Shown in pieces: positions 9,624 to 17,872 of a stretch of DNA of 64,000 nucleotides. The DNA lies in the NCBI GenBank assembly GCA_029976025.1, contig JARKNX010000133.1, positions 1 through 64,000 on the forward strand, given 5' to 3'. Each line of letters starts with the position of its first letter. The first letter of the stretch is position 1. The stretch is from Aggregatilineales bacterium. Lineage in GTDB: Bacteria; Chloroflexota; Anaerolineae; Aggregatilineales; Ch27. A program made the translations under genes and the position numbers. The notes under the pieces were generated by a model. The model saw nothing but the letters and a program-made list of their open reading frames with translations, was not told the origin of the DNA and made no database searches.

Positions 9624-9658
9624 CAGCGCGGGGGCCGAGCGATCCTGCCCCCGCGTTG
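9624..9658 (-). terminator. GC-rich hairpin after the PDZ gene
   Basis: A 12-base-pair stem (arms 9624-9635 and 9647-9658, one G-U pair) with an 11-base loop lies downstream of the PDZ gene on the minus strand. There is no T-run after it, so it may act as an mRNA-stabilising hairpin or a weak terminator rather than a classical intrinsic terminator. Confidence 0.45.
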
Positions 9659-9688
9659 CGGTTATCGCATCATGATGTCGCGGCTATT

Positions 9689-10855
9689 TTACGCGGATGT
9701 TTCTGGCCTCGCTGGCTGGGCTGCCGGAGCCGCCGGGACCGGAGGCATCGGGATGTTCAGCCGGGGGAACATCTGCCGGAGATGCTCCGGGGTCATCATC
9801 ATGCCGCCGTGCTGCATGAACGCCTGCAGCGCCGGGTTATCCGCCAGGAAGGCTTCCCAGTCGAAGTTAGGATCGGTGAGGGCTTCGTTGGGGATAGTCA
9901 CTTCCTGCCTGGCGCCGGGCAGGCTGAAGTGCAGCCCGTCTTCATCCCGGAAGATGCTGAATGAACTCTCCGGAGCGCCCATCATGCCCCGGCCAAACAT
10001 GCCCCGGTGCATCCTGTTCATCATCGGCAGCCGCGCCACGAAGCTGCTCATGCTCACAGGGCGCTCGACCAGCGTGACCTCAACATCAAATGTCTCTTCG
10101 CCGCGCAGGACGGTCAGGGTGACGGTATCGCCCGGCTCATAAGCGTACAGCCGATCGCCCAGCTCGCGCTCAGCGTCCACCAGCTCGTTCTCGACCGCCG
10201 TGATCACGTCGCCAGCCTGCAACCCGGCCTCAGCGGCGGGCGTCCCTTCCTGGACTTCGATGACCAGCGCGCCATCCTTCACGTCTTCCGGCGTCGCCAC
10301 AGGCGCTTCCGCGCTCCCGGCCAGGGCGGCGAGATTGTCAGGAGTGATGGTCACGTACTGCAGGCCCAGATAGCCGGGGTTCTTGTCCAGAAGGGATAGC
10401 CCCCGGGCGAAGGGCAGCGGTATCGCGTTAGCTTCCCGGCCAGGCATCTCTGGCAGAACTTCTTCCGTGGCCTTGTCGGTATCTTCTGGCGCCGTGCCGA
10501 GCGTCAGCGTCACTTCTCTCTCTTCGTCGTCGCGCAGCACGGTCAGGGTGATGACATCGCCGGGCGCATGGGCCAGGACGGCGGCGACCAGCGGCGGCTC
10601 GGCGGTGGTCACCGCCCCGCCGACGGATTCGCCATCAACAGCCGTGATCAGGTCGCCGACCAGCAGGCCGGCTTCGGCGGCGGGCGAGTCGGGCGTAACT
10701 TCGATCACGCGCGCGCCCGCGGCGGTCTGCTCAATATAGACGCCAATGAAGGGGCGCCCGGTCTCCTGAGCCTGAGCAGGCGCGCCGCCGGAGATCAGGC
10801 CCAGCGCCAGTGCGATCAGCATCGCAAGGGATATCCAACGCAGGGGCTTTATCAT
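9689..10855 (-). CDS. Exported two-PDZ protein with a Met/His-rich C-terminal region
   Basis: This 388-residue protein has a signal peptide (about residues 1-30, PAQAQ). It has two PDZ domains: residues 36-115 (IGVYIEQ...GDLITAVDGE) and 155-265 (GYLGLQYV...GDVITAVENE). No protease domain is present, so it is not a DegP/HtrA protein; PDZ domains here would bind exposed peptide ends outside the membrane. The last 120 residues are rich in Met and His (MNRMHRGMFGRGMMG, HGGMMMTPEH), which suggests metal binding but does not prove it. AGGAGAG precedes ATG 10855 by about 6 bases. It is probably monocistronic. Confidence 0.8.
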   Translation of the reverse strand: MIKPLRWISLAMLIALALGLISGGAPAQAQETGRPFIGVYIEQTAAGARVIEVTPDSPAAEAGLLVGDLITAVDGESVGGAVTTAEPPLVAAVLAHAPGDVITLTVLRDDEEREVTLTLGTAPEDTDKATEEVLPEMPGREANAIPLPFARGLSLLDKNPGYLGLQYVTITPDNLAALAGSAEAPVATPEDVKDGALVIEVQEGTPAAEAGLQAGDVITAVENELVDAERELGDRLYAYEPGDTVTLTVLRGEETFDVEVTLVERPVSMSSFVARLPMMNRMHRGMFGRGMMGAPESSFSIFRDEDGLHFSLPGARQEVTIPNEALTDPNFDWEAFLADNPALQAFMQHGGMMMTPEHLRQMFPRLNIPMPPVPAAPAAQPARPETSA

Positions 10856-11041
10856 CGTTTTCTCTCCTGAAATCAGTTTTGTGGGGTGTCCGCGTCCGGC
10901 CGCAGCGCCGGTGAAGGAGCATAATCAGACTCGCGGCGCCCCATGTGAGGCATCGATCCAGCCTTCAAGATAGCGCGCTCGCCTGAATGATGTATGAATC
11001 CGGGATGAAGATTGGCTAAGAGACGGTATCTGCCCCGATTT

Positions 11042-12592
11042 TTATTCCGGGGGTGGCCCGGCGCCGGCCGCCGGCGCGGCCTCAGGAGCGACCTTGCCCG
11101 GCGGAGGGGTCAGGCCGGCGCGGCCCCGAAGCCCCTGTGGCGGGCGCATATTGACGGCCGTCTCCGCCAGCGTCTCTGGCGGTGGAATCTGGCGCGGCAG
11201 ACGAATGGTGAAGGTGGTGCCGGCGCCCGCCGCGCTGGTGACGGTGATGCGCCCGTTGTGCGCTTCGGCGATCCACTGGGCGATGGATAGCCCCAGCCCG
11301 GCGCCGCCCTGCTTGCGGGCGCGGGCCTTATCCACGCGGTAGAAACGCTCAAAGACGTGCGGCAGGTCTTCCGCCGGGATGCCTTCGCCGGTATCGGCCA
11401 CGGTCATCAGCGCCTCCGGGCCGTCCGGCCAGACGGAAAGCGTGACTGTGCCGCCAGCGTGGGTGTGCTTGACGGCGTTGCTGGCCAGATTGAGCAGGAG
11501 CTGCTTGAGCCGGTCGGGGTCGGCCTGGACGCGTACCGGCTCAAACCGTCCCAGCGTCACCGCCGGCCCGTTCTCGCCGGCCAGCACGCGAACCTGCTCG
11601 TATACCGTCAGTAAGAGCGTGTCCAGCTCCAGACTCTGGGTGATCAGGGGTAACTCGCCAGCGTCAGCCTGGGCCAGGAGCAGCAGGTCGCCGACCAGAC
11701 GGGTCATCCGCTTGCTCTCCTCGGCGATCGCCTCCAGCGCCTCGGTGTCCGGTCCGTACCGGCGGATGATATCCACATTGCCCTGGATCACGGTCAGCGG
11801 GGTGCGCAGCTCATGAGAGACATCGGCGACGAACCGCCGCTGCGCCTGGAACAACGCTTCCAGCCGGCCCAGCGTGGCGTTGAAGATCACGGCCAGCCGG
11901 CCCAGCTCATCCGGCGGGCCGCTGTAGGGGATACGACGGCTGAGGTCGTCCCCGGTGGTGATCTGGGAAGCCACGCTGGCGATATCCTCAATCGGGTGCA
12001 GCGCGCGCTCGATCAGAGCGTTGCCCAGAAATAACGAGGCGATAAAGGCGAAGGCGCTGCCCAGAATCATCACCACCGCCGCCCGGCTTTCGGCTTCTTG
12101 AAGGTAGACGATCGGCTGGCCGACCTGGATATAACCGATGATGGTGCTGCCCGTCGTCACCGGGTAGGACAGCACGCGGAAGGGGATATCGAGGACATTC
12201 ACATTGCGCCGGGTCGGCTCGCGGGTGTTCAGCCCGGCCTGGTCCAGCGCCTGCCCGGCCAGATGCGGGCTGCCCAGGGCGATGATCTGGCCGCTGTCCG
12301 TCCATATCTGGGTGAAGACCGCGTTGGCGCTGCTGATCTGCTGAATCTGCTGCTGGAGGTTCTCGCCCGCCCATCCCAGCCGGGGCATCAGCGTGCCATC
12401 GCTGAGCATTACGAAAGTCACCGGCAGCGTCCGGACGACATCCAGCGCCTGGTTAGCCGCCCGCTCCAGCGTCCGATCGACCGAGTCGACCAGTGCCCAG
12501 TGCAGCACGCTGAAGACCGTGATGCTGAAGATCAGCAGCACCAGAACCAGCACGGCAGAGTAGGTCAGAATCAGGCGCAGCCGGATGCTCAT
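11042..12592 (-). CDS. Membrane sensor histidine kinase (HAMP-HisKA-HATPase)
   Basis: This 516-residue kinase has two membrane helices (about 7-29 and 170-192) enclosing a 140-residue extracytoplasmic sensor. A HAMP linker follows (about 193-245), then the H-box VSHELRTPL with phospho-accepting His near 259, an N-box (LLNLASNAVKH), and G-boxes (DTGEGIP, GGAGLGLS). The final 50 residues are a Pro-rich tail. Kinases of this layout normally sit next to an OmpR-type regulator, but no response regulator gene is adjacent. AGGAAGG lies 5-6 bases before ATG 12592, and a TATACT box about 40 bases upstream may be the promoter -10. The signal sensed is unknown. Confidence 0.9.
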   Translation of the reverse strand: MSIRLRLILTYSAVLVLVLLIFSITVFSVLHWALVDSVDRTLERAANQALDVVRTLPVTFVMLSDGTLMPRLGWAGENLQQQIQQISSANAVFTQIWTDSGQIIALGSPHLAGQALDQAGLNTREPTRRNVNVLDIPFRVLSYPVTTGSTIIGYIQVGQPIVYLQEAESRAAVVMILGSAFAFIASLFLGNALIERALHPIEDIASVASQITTGDDLSRRIPYSGPPDELGRLAVIFNATLGRLEALFQAQRRFVADVSHELRTPLTVIQGNVDIIRRYGPDTEALEAIAEESKRMTRLVGDLLLLAQADAGELPLITQSLELDTLLLTVYEQVRVLAGENGPAVTLGRFEPVRVQADPDRLKQLLLNLASNAVKHTHAGGTVTLSVWPDGPEALMTVADTGEGIPAEDLPHVFERFYRVDKARARKQGGAGLGLSIAQWIAEAHNGRITVTSAAGAGTTFTIRLPRQIPPPETLAETAVNMRPPQGLRGRAGLTPPPGKVAPEAAPAAGAGPPPE

Positions 12593-12854
12593 GACAGCCT
12601 TCCTGGCGAGAAGATGTATCGTCTGCGCAGAGTATACGTCAGGAAGCTGAGAGCGGGGTGAGAGGCGGGGAGTGGGGAGTCGAGAGACAGAGGATGTTGG
12701 GCGAGAAGCTAACCAAAGCTGTCAGGGAGCAAAGATCGAGGATGGGCCAAAGGAACGCCGGGCCACTCAAAGGACCTGACTTGCTAGCAGCAATTACGCT
12801 GCTGTCAAGCCTATAAACGCAGACACATTCCAGCAAACACTAACGATCGTGTTG
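12593..12854. other. Intergenic region without a gene
   Basis: The left end holds the probable promoter of the sensor kinase. The remainder includes a purine-rich stretch (about 12650-12705) and then lower-GC sequence leading into the lipoprotein gene. Short frames exist but none has a ribosome site or protein-like composition. Confidence 0.5.
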
Positions 12855-13559
12855 TTACCGCACTATCGAGAAAAAGACATCAGCCGATGATTGCAGATAG
12901 ATGCTCACCCTCATTGCTAGAGTGCTCTCCTGCTCGAGAATCAAGAATCCTGCATAACCGGTCTTTGTTCCACCGCCAAAGACATCGGCTGACATAAAAT
13001 CCCAGAACTCCGGCGATGGAACTCCCGATTCAAACGCTTGCTGGTAGGTTAATCCTGAGCCACCTACTGCGTCAAGCATAAGATCGAGAACGTTACATTT
13101 TTGGTCTGCCGGTCGCTCGCAGGTGAATGACAATTGAACATTTGCTAGACCGGTCTGCCCGGCGATCCAGGCGCTACTGACTACTGTCAATGATCCGTAG
13201 CCGGGGAAACGAAAACTTTGGCCAATTGGTACCGGATTGCTGCGCGTTCCCCAAGCAGGCATGATGGTGGGCCCGGACGTTGTAGTAGGGATAGGCATCT
13301 GAAATGGCTTGGGAGTTAGCAGCAAGGCTGGTGTTGACGGAAGATCCGTGGGTGTCAATGTGGATGAAGCAGTAGTCGTAGGAGTCTGAGTTGGCAATGG
13401 TGTCAAGCTAGGTGTCCAGGTAGGTTTGGGTGGCTTTGTGGGAATAGTGGTCGGCGTGACGCTGGGCAATACGGCGACAGTTGGAATAACTATTTCTGGT
13501 CGTGGTTGGCAAGCAGCGACGAATAGCACCAATAAAAAGAGGATCATTATTCTGAGCAT
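12855..13559 (-). CDS. Lipoprotein with Thr/Pro linker, unknown function
   Basis: This 234-residue protein starts at ATG 13559 behind an excellent AGGAGG site. The signal peptide ends in a lipobox, LFVAAC, with lipid-modified Cys17. Next comes IPTVAVLPSVTPT (residues 25-37), a motif shared with three other proteins in the window, then a Thr/Pro-rich linker to about residue 95 and a C-terminal globular domain (SYGSLTVV-like strands, two Cys) that resembles DUF4352-type Ig-like lipoprotein domains. The assignment of that domain is tentative. Base composition is lower in GC than that of flanking genes, hinting at transfer or relaxed selection. Confidence 0.78.
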   Translation of the reverse strand: MLRIMILFLLVLFVAACQPRPEIVIPTVAVLPSVTPTTIPTKPPKPTWTPSLTPLPTQTPTTTASSTLTPTDLPSTPALLLTPKPFQMPIPTTTSGPTIMPAWGTRSNPVPIGQSFRFPGYGSLTVVSSAWIAGQTGLANVQLSFTCERPADQKCNVLDLMLDAVGGSGLTYQQAFESGVPSPEFWDFMSADVFGGGTKTGYAGFLILEQESTLAMRVSIYLQSSADVFFSIVR

Positions 13560-14005
13560 CGCAAGCCTCCTAATAATGATGAAACGGTGTCTATGTTCTT
13601 TTTGAAGTATACGAGCCTGCAGCAGAGTCTACAAATCCTGTTAGCTTGAACACATTTTGATTTTTCGAAATCTGGCGTAATACTGCCAGATTTTGAGTAT
13701 TGTGCGCCGGCTCGTATGCTTATCTACGTTCCAACCTATTTCGATACTCCCCGCGACGTAGGACGCAGGTGGGTGCGCGAACAAGTTGTCAGGCGATGAG
13801 ATGATGAAGGGCAGAAGCAAACCGCACCGAGCGTAAGGTGTGCTCCTCCCTCCGTACGTCGAGGAGGGACAGAGGATGGAGCGAGATTCAATTCAACCGA
13901 AATTGAAGCAATATCGTGAGCGACATTGATTGCGTCTTAGTGAGGAAGGAGCCACAATAGCCTGCAGCGCCGCCTGATTATCGTCCAACCGTGAGGAGAA
14001 CACCG
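13560..14005. other. 446-base lower-GC intergenic region with a perfect inverted repeat
   Basis: The region contains a perfect 9-base-pair inverted repeat (arms 13668-13676 and 13685-13693, 8-base loop) with T-runs on both sides, so it could terminate transcription in either direction although no intact gene ends here. Further right is a short degraded frame (13876-13977). The rest shows nothing recognisable. Confidence 0.45.
13876..13977 (+). pseudogene. Possible remnant of a small DNA-binding regulator
   Basis: ATG 13876 is preceded by GAGGGACAGAGG. It reads 17 residues ending LKQYRERH, meets a TGA, then continues in frame with LRLSEEGATIAC before another stop. The pattern KLKQYRER-x-LRLSEE is like the first helices of an XRE-type helix-turn-helix domain. 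If real, the gene is truncated by a nonsense codon and lacks its recognition helix. Chance similarity is possible over so few residues. Confidence 0.2.
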
Positions 14006-14917
14006 ATGTCAGAGGACCACCCCCATCCTCGTCCGGAACACGAGATCAAAGAAGCGCGGAGCAAACGACTCACGAAGACGGCGATCGCGATCTGGGCGAT
14101 CGTGCTGCTATTTGCGGTGGCTGGCGTGTTAATCGGCCTCGCCCGGCAGGCTGCGGAACACGAGTAGGCCGCCGCCGCTCCCACGGATGAGCCACCTGCT
14201 CCCGACCTGATTCAGCTCGCCACCACGCCCGTCACAAACAACAGCGCATGGACGCCGGTGATCCACAATTTCAAGGGCGTGCCGATGGTCCTCGTCCCCG
14301 CCGGCTGCTTCACGATGGGGAGTGAGGACGGCGATTCGGATGAACGCCCGGCGCACGAGCAGTGCTTCGACGCGCCGTTCTGGATCGACCGGACGGAGGT
14401 GACACAGGCGCAGTTCGCGGCGCTCGGCGGTGCGGCGGCGATGGGTAGTTTTTTCACCGGGGACAACCTCCCGGTGGAGCAGATCACCTGGTCTGAGGCG
14501 CGCGACTTCTGCGCGCAGCGGGATGCGCGGCTGCCGACAGAGGCGGAATGGGAGTATGCCGCCCGCGGGCCGGACGGCCTGATTTACCCGTGGGGAGATG
14601 AGTGGGTCGGGGAGGACGCAACCTGGTCTGGCAGTTCCGGCGGCCAGACGGCGGATGTGGGCAGCCGGACGGGGGGCGCATCGTGGGTCGGGGCGCTTGA
14701 TATGAGCGGCAATGTGTGGGAGTGGACCAGCTCGCTGTACCGGCCGTATCCTTACGATGCGGCGGATGGGCGCGAGGACCCGGCCAGTACAGAGGGGCAG
14801 CGCGCGCTGCATGGCGGCTCCTGGTTCAATAACTCCGATGAGCTGCGTGCGGCGCGCCGGAACGGGGACGCTAACCGGAGCAACACCCACAGTTTCCGGT
14901 GCGCTCGCCCCGCTTGA
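14006..14917 (+). pseudogene. Membrane-anchored FGE-sulfatase-like protein split by an in-frame TAG
   Basis: One continuous reading frame covers 14006-14917 but is interrupted by TAG at 14165-14167. The first part (53 residues, ATG 14006 with GAGGAGA 6 bases upstream) has a charged head and one membrane helix near residues 28-48. After the stop the same frame gives a Pro/Ala-rich linker (PTDEPPAPDLIQLATTPV) and a complete SUMF1/FGE-like domain: VLVPAGCFTMGSE, PVEQITWSEARDFC, RLPTEAEWEYAARG, YPWGDEW, GNVWEW, HGGSW, FRCAR. The catalytic Cys of true formylglycine-generating enzymes after GGS is absent. The downstream part might restart at GTG 14258, but it would lack the anchor. Confidence 0.75.
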
Positions 14918-15043
14918 ATGAGGCGAAGAATAGCGCTGGCTTGTATTTGCGGAGTTCTGATCTCTGATCTTTCTCTGCGCCCCCTGCGGTCCCCGCTTTT
15001 CCGGAGTCTGACACTTCCCCCTGGCGCGCCGGTCGGGCCAGTG

Positions 15044-15072
15044 TTGACAAGGTCAGGGGTATAAGCGACAAT
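15044..15072 (+). promoter_or_regulatory. Sigma-70-type promoter of the frr-uppS-cdsA cluster
   Basis: A perfect -35 box TTGACA (15044-15049) is followed by a 17-base spacer and the -10 box GACAAT (15067-15072). It lies about 100 bases upstream of frr, on the correct strand, with no gene in between. Confidence 0.65.
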
Positions 15073-15173
15073 CGTGCTTGCCAGACGCGCTGCGCATTTC
15101 GTGCGGGGCGCGCTGGCCGGTCTATACGCGATTGTATGTTATCTTCATACAGTAAGTGGGAGGGCAGACTGTC

Positions 15174-15737
15174 ATGACTGTGATCAAAGACGTCCTTTCC
15201 GATGCTGAGCATCGCATGAAAACGACACTGACCGTCCTGGAAGAGGAACTTTCCGGGCTGCGGACCGGCCGTGCCAGCTCCGCCCTGGTTGAAAAACTGA
15301 CAGTGGACTACTACAACCAGCCGACGCCGCTGTTCCAGCTTGCCGGGATTTCCATCCCGGAGCCGCAGCAGATCGCCATCCGGCCCTATGACCGCACGAC
15401 GCTCAAAGTGATCGAGAAAGCCATCCTGGCTTCGGACCTGGGCCTGACGCCTAACAACGACGGGACCATTATCCGCCTCAACCTCCCCCCGCTGACCGAG
15501 CAGCGCCGTCGCGAGCTGGTCAAGGTTGTCGGCAAGCGGGTGGAAGAATCCAAGGTCGCTGTGCGCAATGTCCGCCGCGCTGCAATCGATGACCTCCGCG
15601 ACTTTGAGAAGGAGAAGGTGATCTCCGAGAACGAGCGCGATGAGGGGCTGGAGAAGGTCCAGGAGCTGACCGATAAGTACGTCAAAGAGCTGGAAGAGAT
15701 CGGGAAGCGTAAAGAGAAAGAAGTGATGGAGGTCTGA
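15174..15737 (+). CDS. frr: Ribosome recycling factor
   Basis: This 187-residue protein (usual length about 185) releases ribosomes from mRNA after termination, together with EF-G. Family hallmarks include LRTGRAS near residue 30, PEPQQIAIRPYD, and the C-terminal three-helix region RRDLVKVV-like (RRRELVKVVGKRVEESKVAVRNVRR). ATG 15174 is preferred over the GTG at 15156 because it gives the normal length and has GGGAGG about 10 bases upstream. It heads the frr-uppS-cdsA cluster; rpsB, tsf and pyrH, usually just upstream, are absent here. Confidence 0.96.
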   Translation: MTVIKDVLSDAEHRMKTTLTVLEEELSGLRTGRASSALVEKLTVDYYNQPTPLFQLAGISIPEPQQIAIRPYDRTTLKVIEKAILASDLGLTPNNDGTIIRLNLPPLTEQRRRELVKVVGKRVEESKVAVRNVRRAAIDDLRDFEKEKVISENERDEGLEKVQELTDKYVKELEEIGKRKEKEVMEV

Positions 15738-15744
15738 GAACGGC

Positions 15745-16488
15745 GTGGTGAGCGACGAACTTCCCTGCCCCGAAGAAGAACTGCCTGTCAATGTCCCTTA
15801 CCATGTCGCCATCATCATGGATGGCAATGGTCGCTGGGCGCAGTCGCGCGGCCTGCCGCGGCAGGCCGGGCATGAAGCTGGCACGGAGAACCTGCGCCGG
15901 ATTATCCGCGCCTGTGTGGAATTCGGGGTCAAGGTGCTGACGATTTACGCCTTCTCCACTGAGAACTGGGGGCGGCCGCGCTGGGAAATCCGCGCTTTGC
16001 TGCATATTCTGGAAAATGTGATCGACAAGGAACTGAACGAGCTGTACGCCGAAGGAGTGCAGCTTCGCCACCTGGGAGAACTGGATCGCCTGCCGGCGGG
16101 CTTGCAGCGCAAGGTCCGCCGGGCTATCGAGCGGACCCAGCACAACGACCGGCTGATCGTCAACGTGGCCTTCAATTACGGCGGGCGCGACGAGATCGTG
16201 CGGGCCGTCCAGCACATTGTGGCCGAAGGTGTCCCCGCCAACGAGATCACGGAAGACCTGATCTCCAGCCACCTCTACACCGCCGGCCTGCCCGACCCGG
16301 ATTTGATCATCCGCACCAGCGGAGAGCAGCGGATCAGCAATTTCCTGATCTGGCAGGGGGCGTATTCGGAGCATTTCTACACCCCGGTGCTGTGGCCGGA
16401 CTTCGACCGGGAGGAGTTCCGCAAGGCGCTGGTCGCCTTCGGCGTTCGCGAGCGGCGCTTCGGCACGCTGGAGCCGCACCGCAATTGA
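15745..16488 (+). CDS. uppS: Isoprenyl (undecaprenyl) diphosphate synthase
   Basis: This 247-residue cis-prenyltransferase makes undecaprenyl diphosphate, the lipid carrier of cell-wall synthesis, from farnesyl diphosphate and isopentenyl diphosphate. Visible motifs: HVAIIMDGNGRWA with catalytic Asp, R..GH.AG, TIYAFSTENWGRP, FNYGGRDEI, and the C-terminal PDLIIRTSGEQRISNFL followed by W-x-x-x-Y-(S)-E. GTG 15745 or the GTG 3 bases later is the start, 7 bases after the frr stop, so translation is probably coupled. Confidence 0.95.
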   Translation: MVSDELPCPEEELPVNVPYHVAIIMDGNGRWAQSRGLPRQAGHEAGTENLRRIIRACVEFGVKVLTIYAFSTENWGRPRWEIRALLHILENVIDKELNELYAEGVQLRHLGELDRLPAGLQRKVRRAIERTQHNDRLIVNVAFNYGGRDEIVRAVQHIVAEGVPANEITEDLISSHLYTAGLPDPDLIIRTSGEQRISNFLIWQGAYSEHFYTPVLWPDFDREEFRKALVAFGVRERRFGTLEPHRN

Positions 16489-16500
16489 TCCGGGCGCTTC

Positions 16501-16530
16501 ACGCCCCGCTCTGACCGGCGGGGCGTTCTT
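16501..16530 (+). terminator. Intrinsic terminator between uppS and cdsA
   Basis: A perfect 8-base-pair stem (16501-16508 with 16519-16526) has a 10-base loop and is followed by TCTTATTA. It sits 12 bases after the uppS stop and about 47 bases before cdsA, so it may reduce rather than abolish read-through into cdsA. Confidence 0.6.
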
Positions 16531-16576
16531 ATTACCGCGAGGCTGGCGCTGCTGCGGCCTGTCGGGAGGACCGCTC

Positions 16577-17383
16577 ATGCTCAAGACGCGCGCCCTTGTC
16601 GCCGCCGTCCTGCTGCCGCTTGTGATCGCCGGGGTCCTGATCGGCGGCCCGCTGTACGCCGGCGGCGTGACCGCGATTCTGGCCCTGGGGACGTGGGAGA
16701 TCATCGGTATAGGGCGGGCGCAGGGTTTCCGGCCGGAGCTGGCTGCAGCCCTGATCATGGTCGCCGCGATCCTGCTTTCCACCGCTGTGCCGGAGGCGCT
16801 GGGGCCGGGGGTGGCCCTGAGCATCCTCCTGGCGATGGCCCTCAGCCTGTACCAGTACTATCACGGCGATGAGACGCCGATGACCAGCTTTCAGTTTACG
16901 CTGGGCACGGGGCTGCTGATCGGCTGGCTGGGGGCGCATCTGCTGCGGCTGCGCAGCCTGCCCGGCGGCGAATGGCTGACCCTGCTCGTCCTGTTCTGCA
17001 TCTTCGCCGCCGACACCGGGGCCTATCTGGTGGGCCGACAGGTCGGCAGGCATAAGATGTCCCCCAAGGCCAGCCCCGGGAAAAGCTGGGAAGGGTATTT
17101 CGGCGGCGTGATCACCGCCGGCGTGCTGGGGGCCGCTGGAGCCGCCCTGCTCGGCCAGTCGCTCCTGCCCGCCCTCCGGTGGCACGACGGCCTGTTCCTC
17201 GGCCTGCTGCTGTCGGCGCTGGTCCCGCTGGGCGACCTGACCATTTCCATGTTCAAGCGCCAGGCTAACGTCAAGGACTCCAGCCATTTGATTCCCGGCC
17301 ACGGCGGGATGATGGACCGGCTGGACACGGTCATCGTCGGCGCGGCGCTGGGTTTCTACTACTTCCTCTGGTTCGTGCCCTAG
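16577..17383 (+). CDS. cdsA: Phosphatidate cytidylyltransferase (CDP-diacylglycerol synthase)
   Basis: This 268-residue protein with about seven membrane helices makes CDP-diacylglycerol from CTP and phosphatidic acid, the branch point of phospholipid synthesis. The C-terminal signature S-M-F-K-R-x4-K-D-S-x2-L-I-P-G-H-G-G-x2-D-R is complete (residues 222-245), and the mid-protein ADTGAYLVGR with SPGKSWEG is typical. GGAGG lies before ATG 16577. It is third in the frr-uppS-cdsA order found in many bacteria; dxr and rseP do not follow. Confidence 0.95.
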   Translation: MLKTRALVAAVLLPLVIAGVLIGGPLYAGGVTAILALGTWEIIGIGRAQGFRPELAAALIMVAAILLSTAVPEALGPGVALSILLAMALSLYQYYHGDETPMTSFQFTLGTGLLIGWLGAHLLRLRSLPGGEWLTLLVLFCIFAADTGAYLVGRQVGRHKMSPKASPGKSWEGYFGGVITAGVLGAAGAALLGQSLLPALRWHDGLFLGLLLSALVPLGDLTISMFKRQANVKDSSHLIPGHGGMMDRLDTVIVGAALGFYYFLWFVP

Positions 17384-17392
17384 ACGGCGCCT

Positions 17393-17872
17393 TCAGGACT
17401 CGCCCGGCGCTTCCGCCTCTCGACAGCGCGCGCACAGCCCGAAAATGGCGAAGTGATCCAGACGCGGCAGGAAGTCGTACTGCTTCAGCAAGACTTCCCG
17501 CAGGGGGTCGAAAATCGCGTCGTCAACTTCGATCGTCTGGCGGCATTTGAGGCAGATCAGGTGGTGGTGCCGCCGGGCCACCAGGCTGTATACGTCATAT
17601 CCTTCGCCCAGATCGGTCTGGGCCACGACATCGACATCCTTCAGCCACTGCAGGATGCGGTAAACGGTGACGGCGTCCAGGCTGACGCCCCGCTCCTGCA
17701 GCGCCTGCGTCACGGCGCTGCAACTGTAATGCGCGTGTTCCGCCGGCTGAAACAGCACCTCCAGCACCAGGCGGCGCGGCGTGGTCATCCGGTAGCCCCG
17801 CGCTTGCAGCCCGGCGATGAGCGCCTCCAGCGACTCCGGAGGCCCGGCGGCTCCGGGCGAAGGCTGCTTCAT
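17393..17872 (-). CDS. Fur-family transcriptional regulator
   Basis: This 159-residue metal-dependent repressor has an N-terminal winged helix (residues 18-90, RMTTPRRLVLEVL and VTVYRILQWL) and a C-terminal dimerisation domain with the His-rich regulatory site RRHHHLICLKC and the second zinc-type pair CARC. The two CxxC pairs predict a structural zinc. It could be Fur, Zur or PerR; the sequence alone does not decide. The start ATG 17872 overlaps the stop of the upstream lipoprotein gene by 4 bases (ATGA), so the two are translationally coupled. The FTR1 permease at the right end of the window is a possible target. Confidence 0.9.
   Translation of the reverse strand: MKQPSPGAAGPPESLEALIAGLQARGYRMTTPRRLVLEVLFQPAEHAHYSCSAVTQALQERGVSLDAVTVYRILQWLKDVDVVAQTDLGEGYDVYSLVARRHHHLICLKCRQTIEVDDAIFDPLREVLLKQYDFLPRLDHFAIFGLCARCREAEAPGES

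Noticed and set aside
14258-14917. FGE domain as an independent gene starting at GTG 14258
   Set aside because: There is no ribosome site, and the upstream frame joins an anchor and linker that belong with such a domain.
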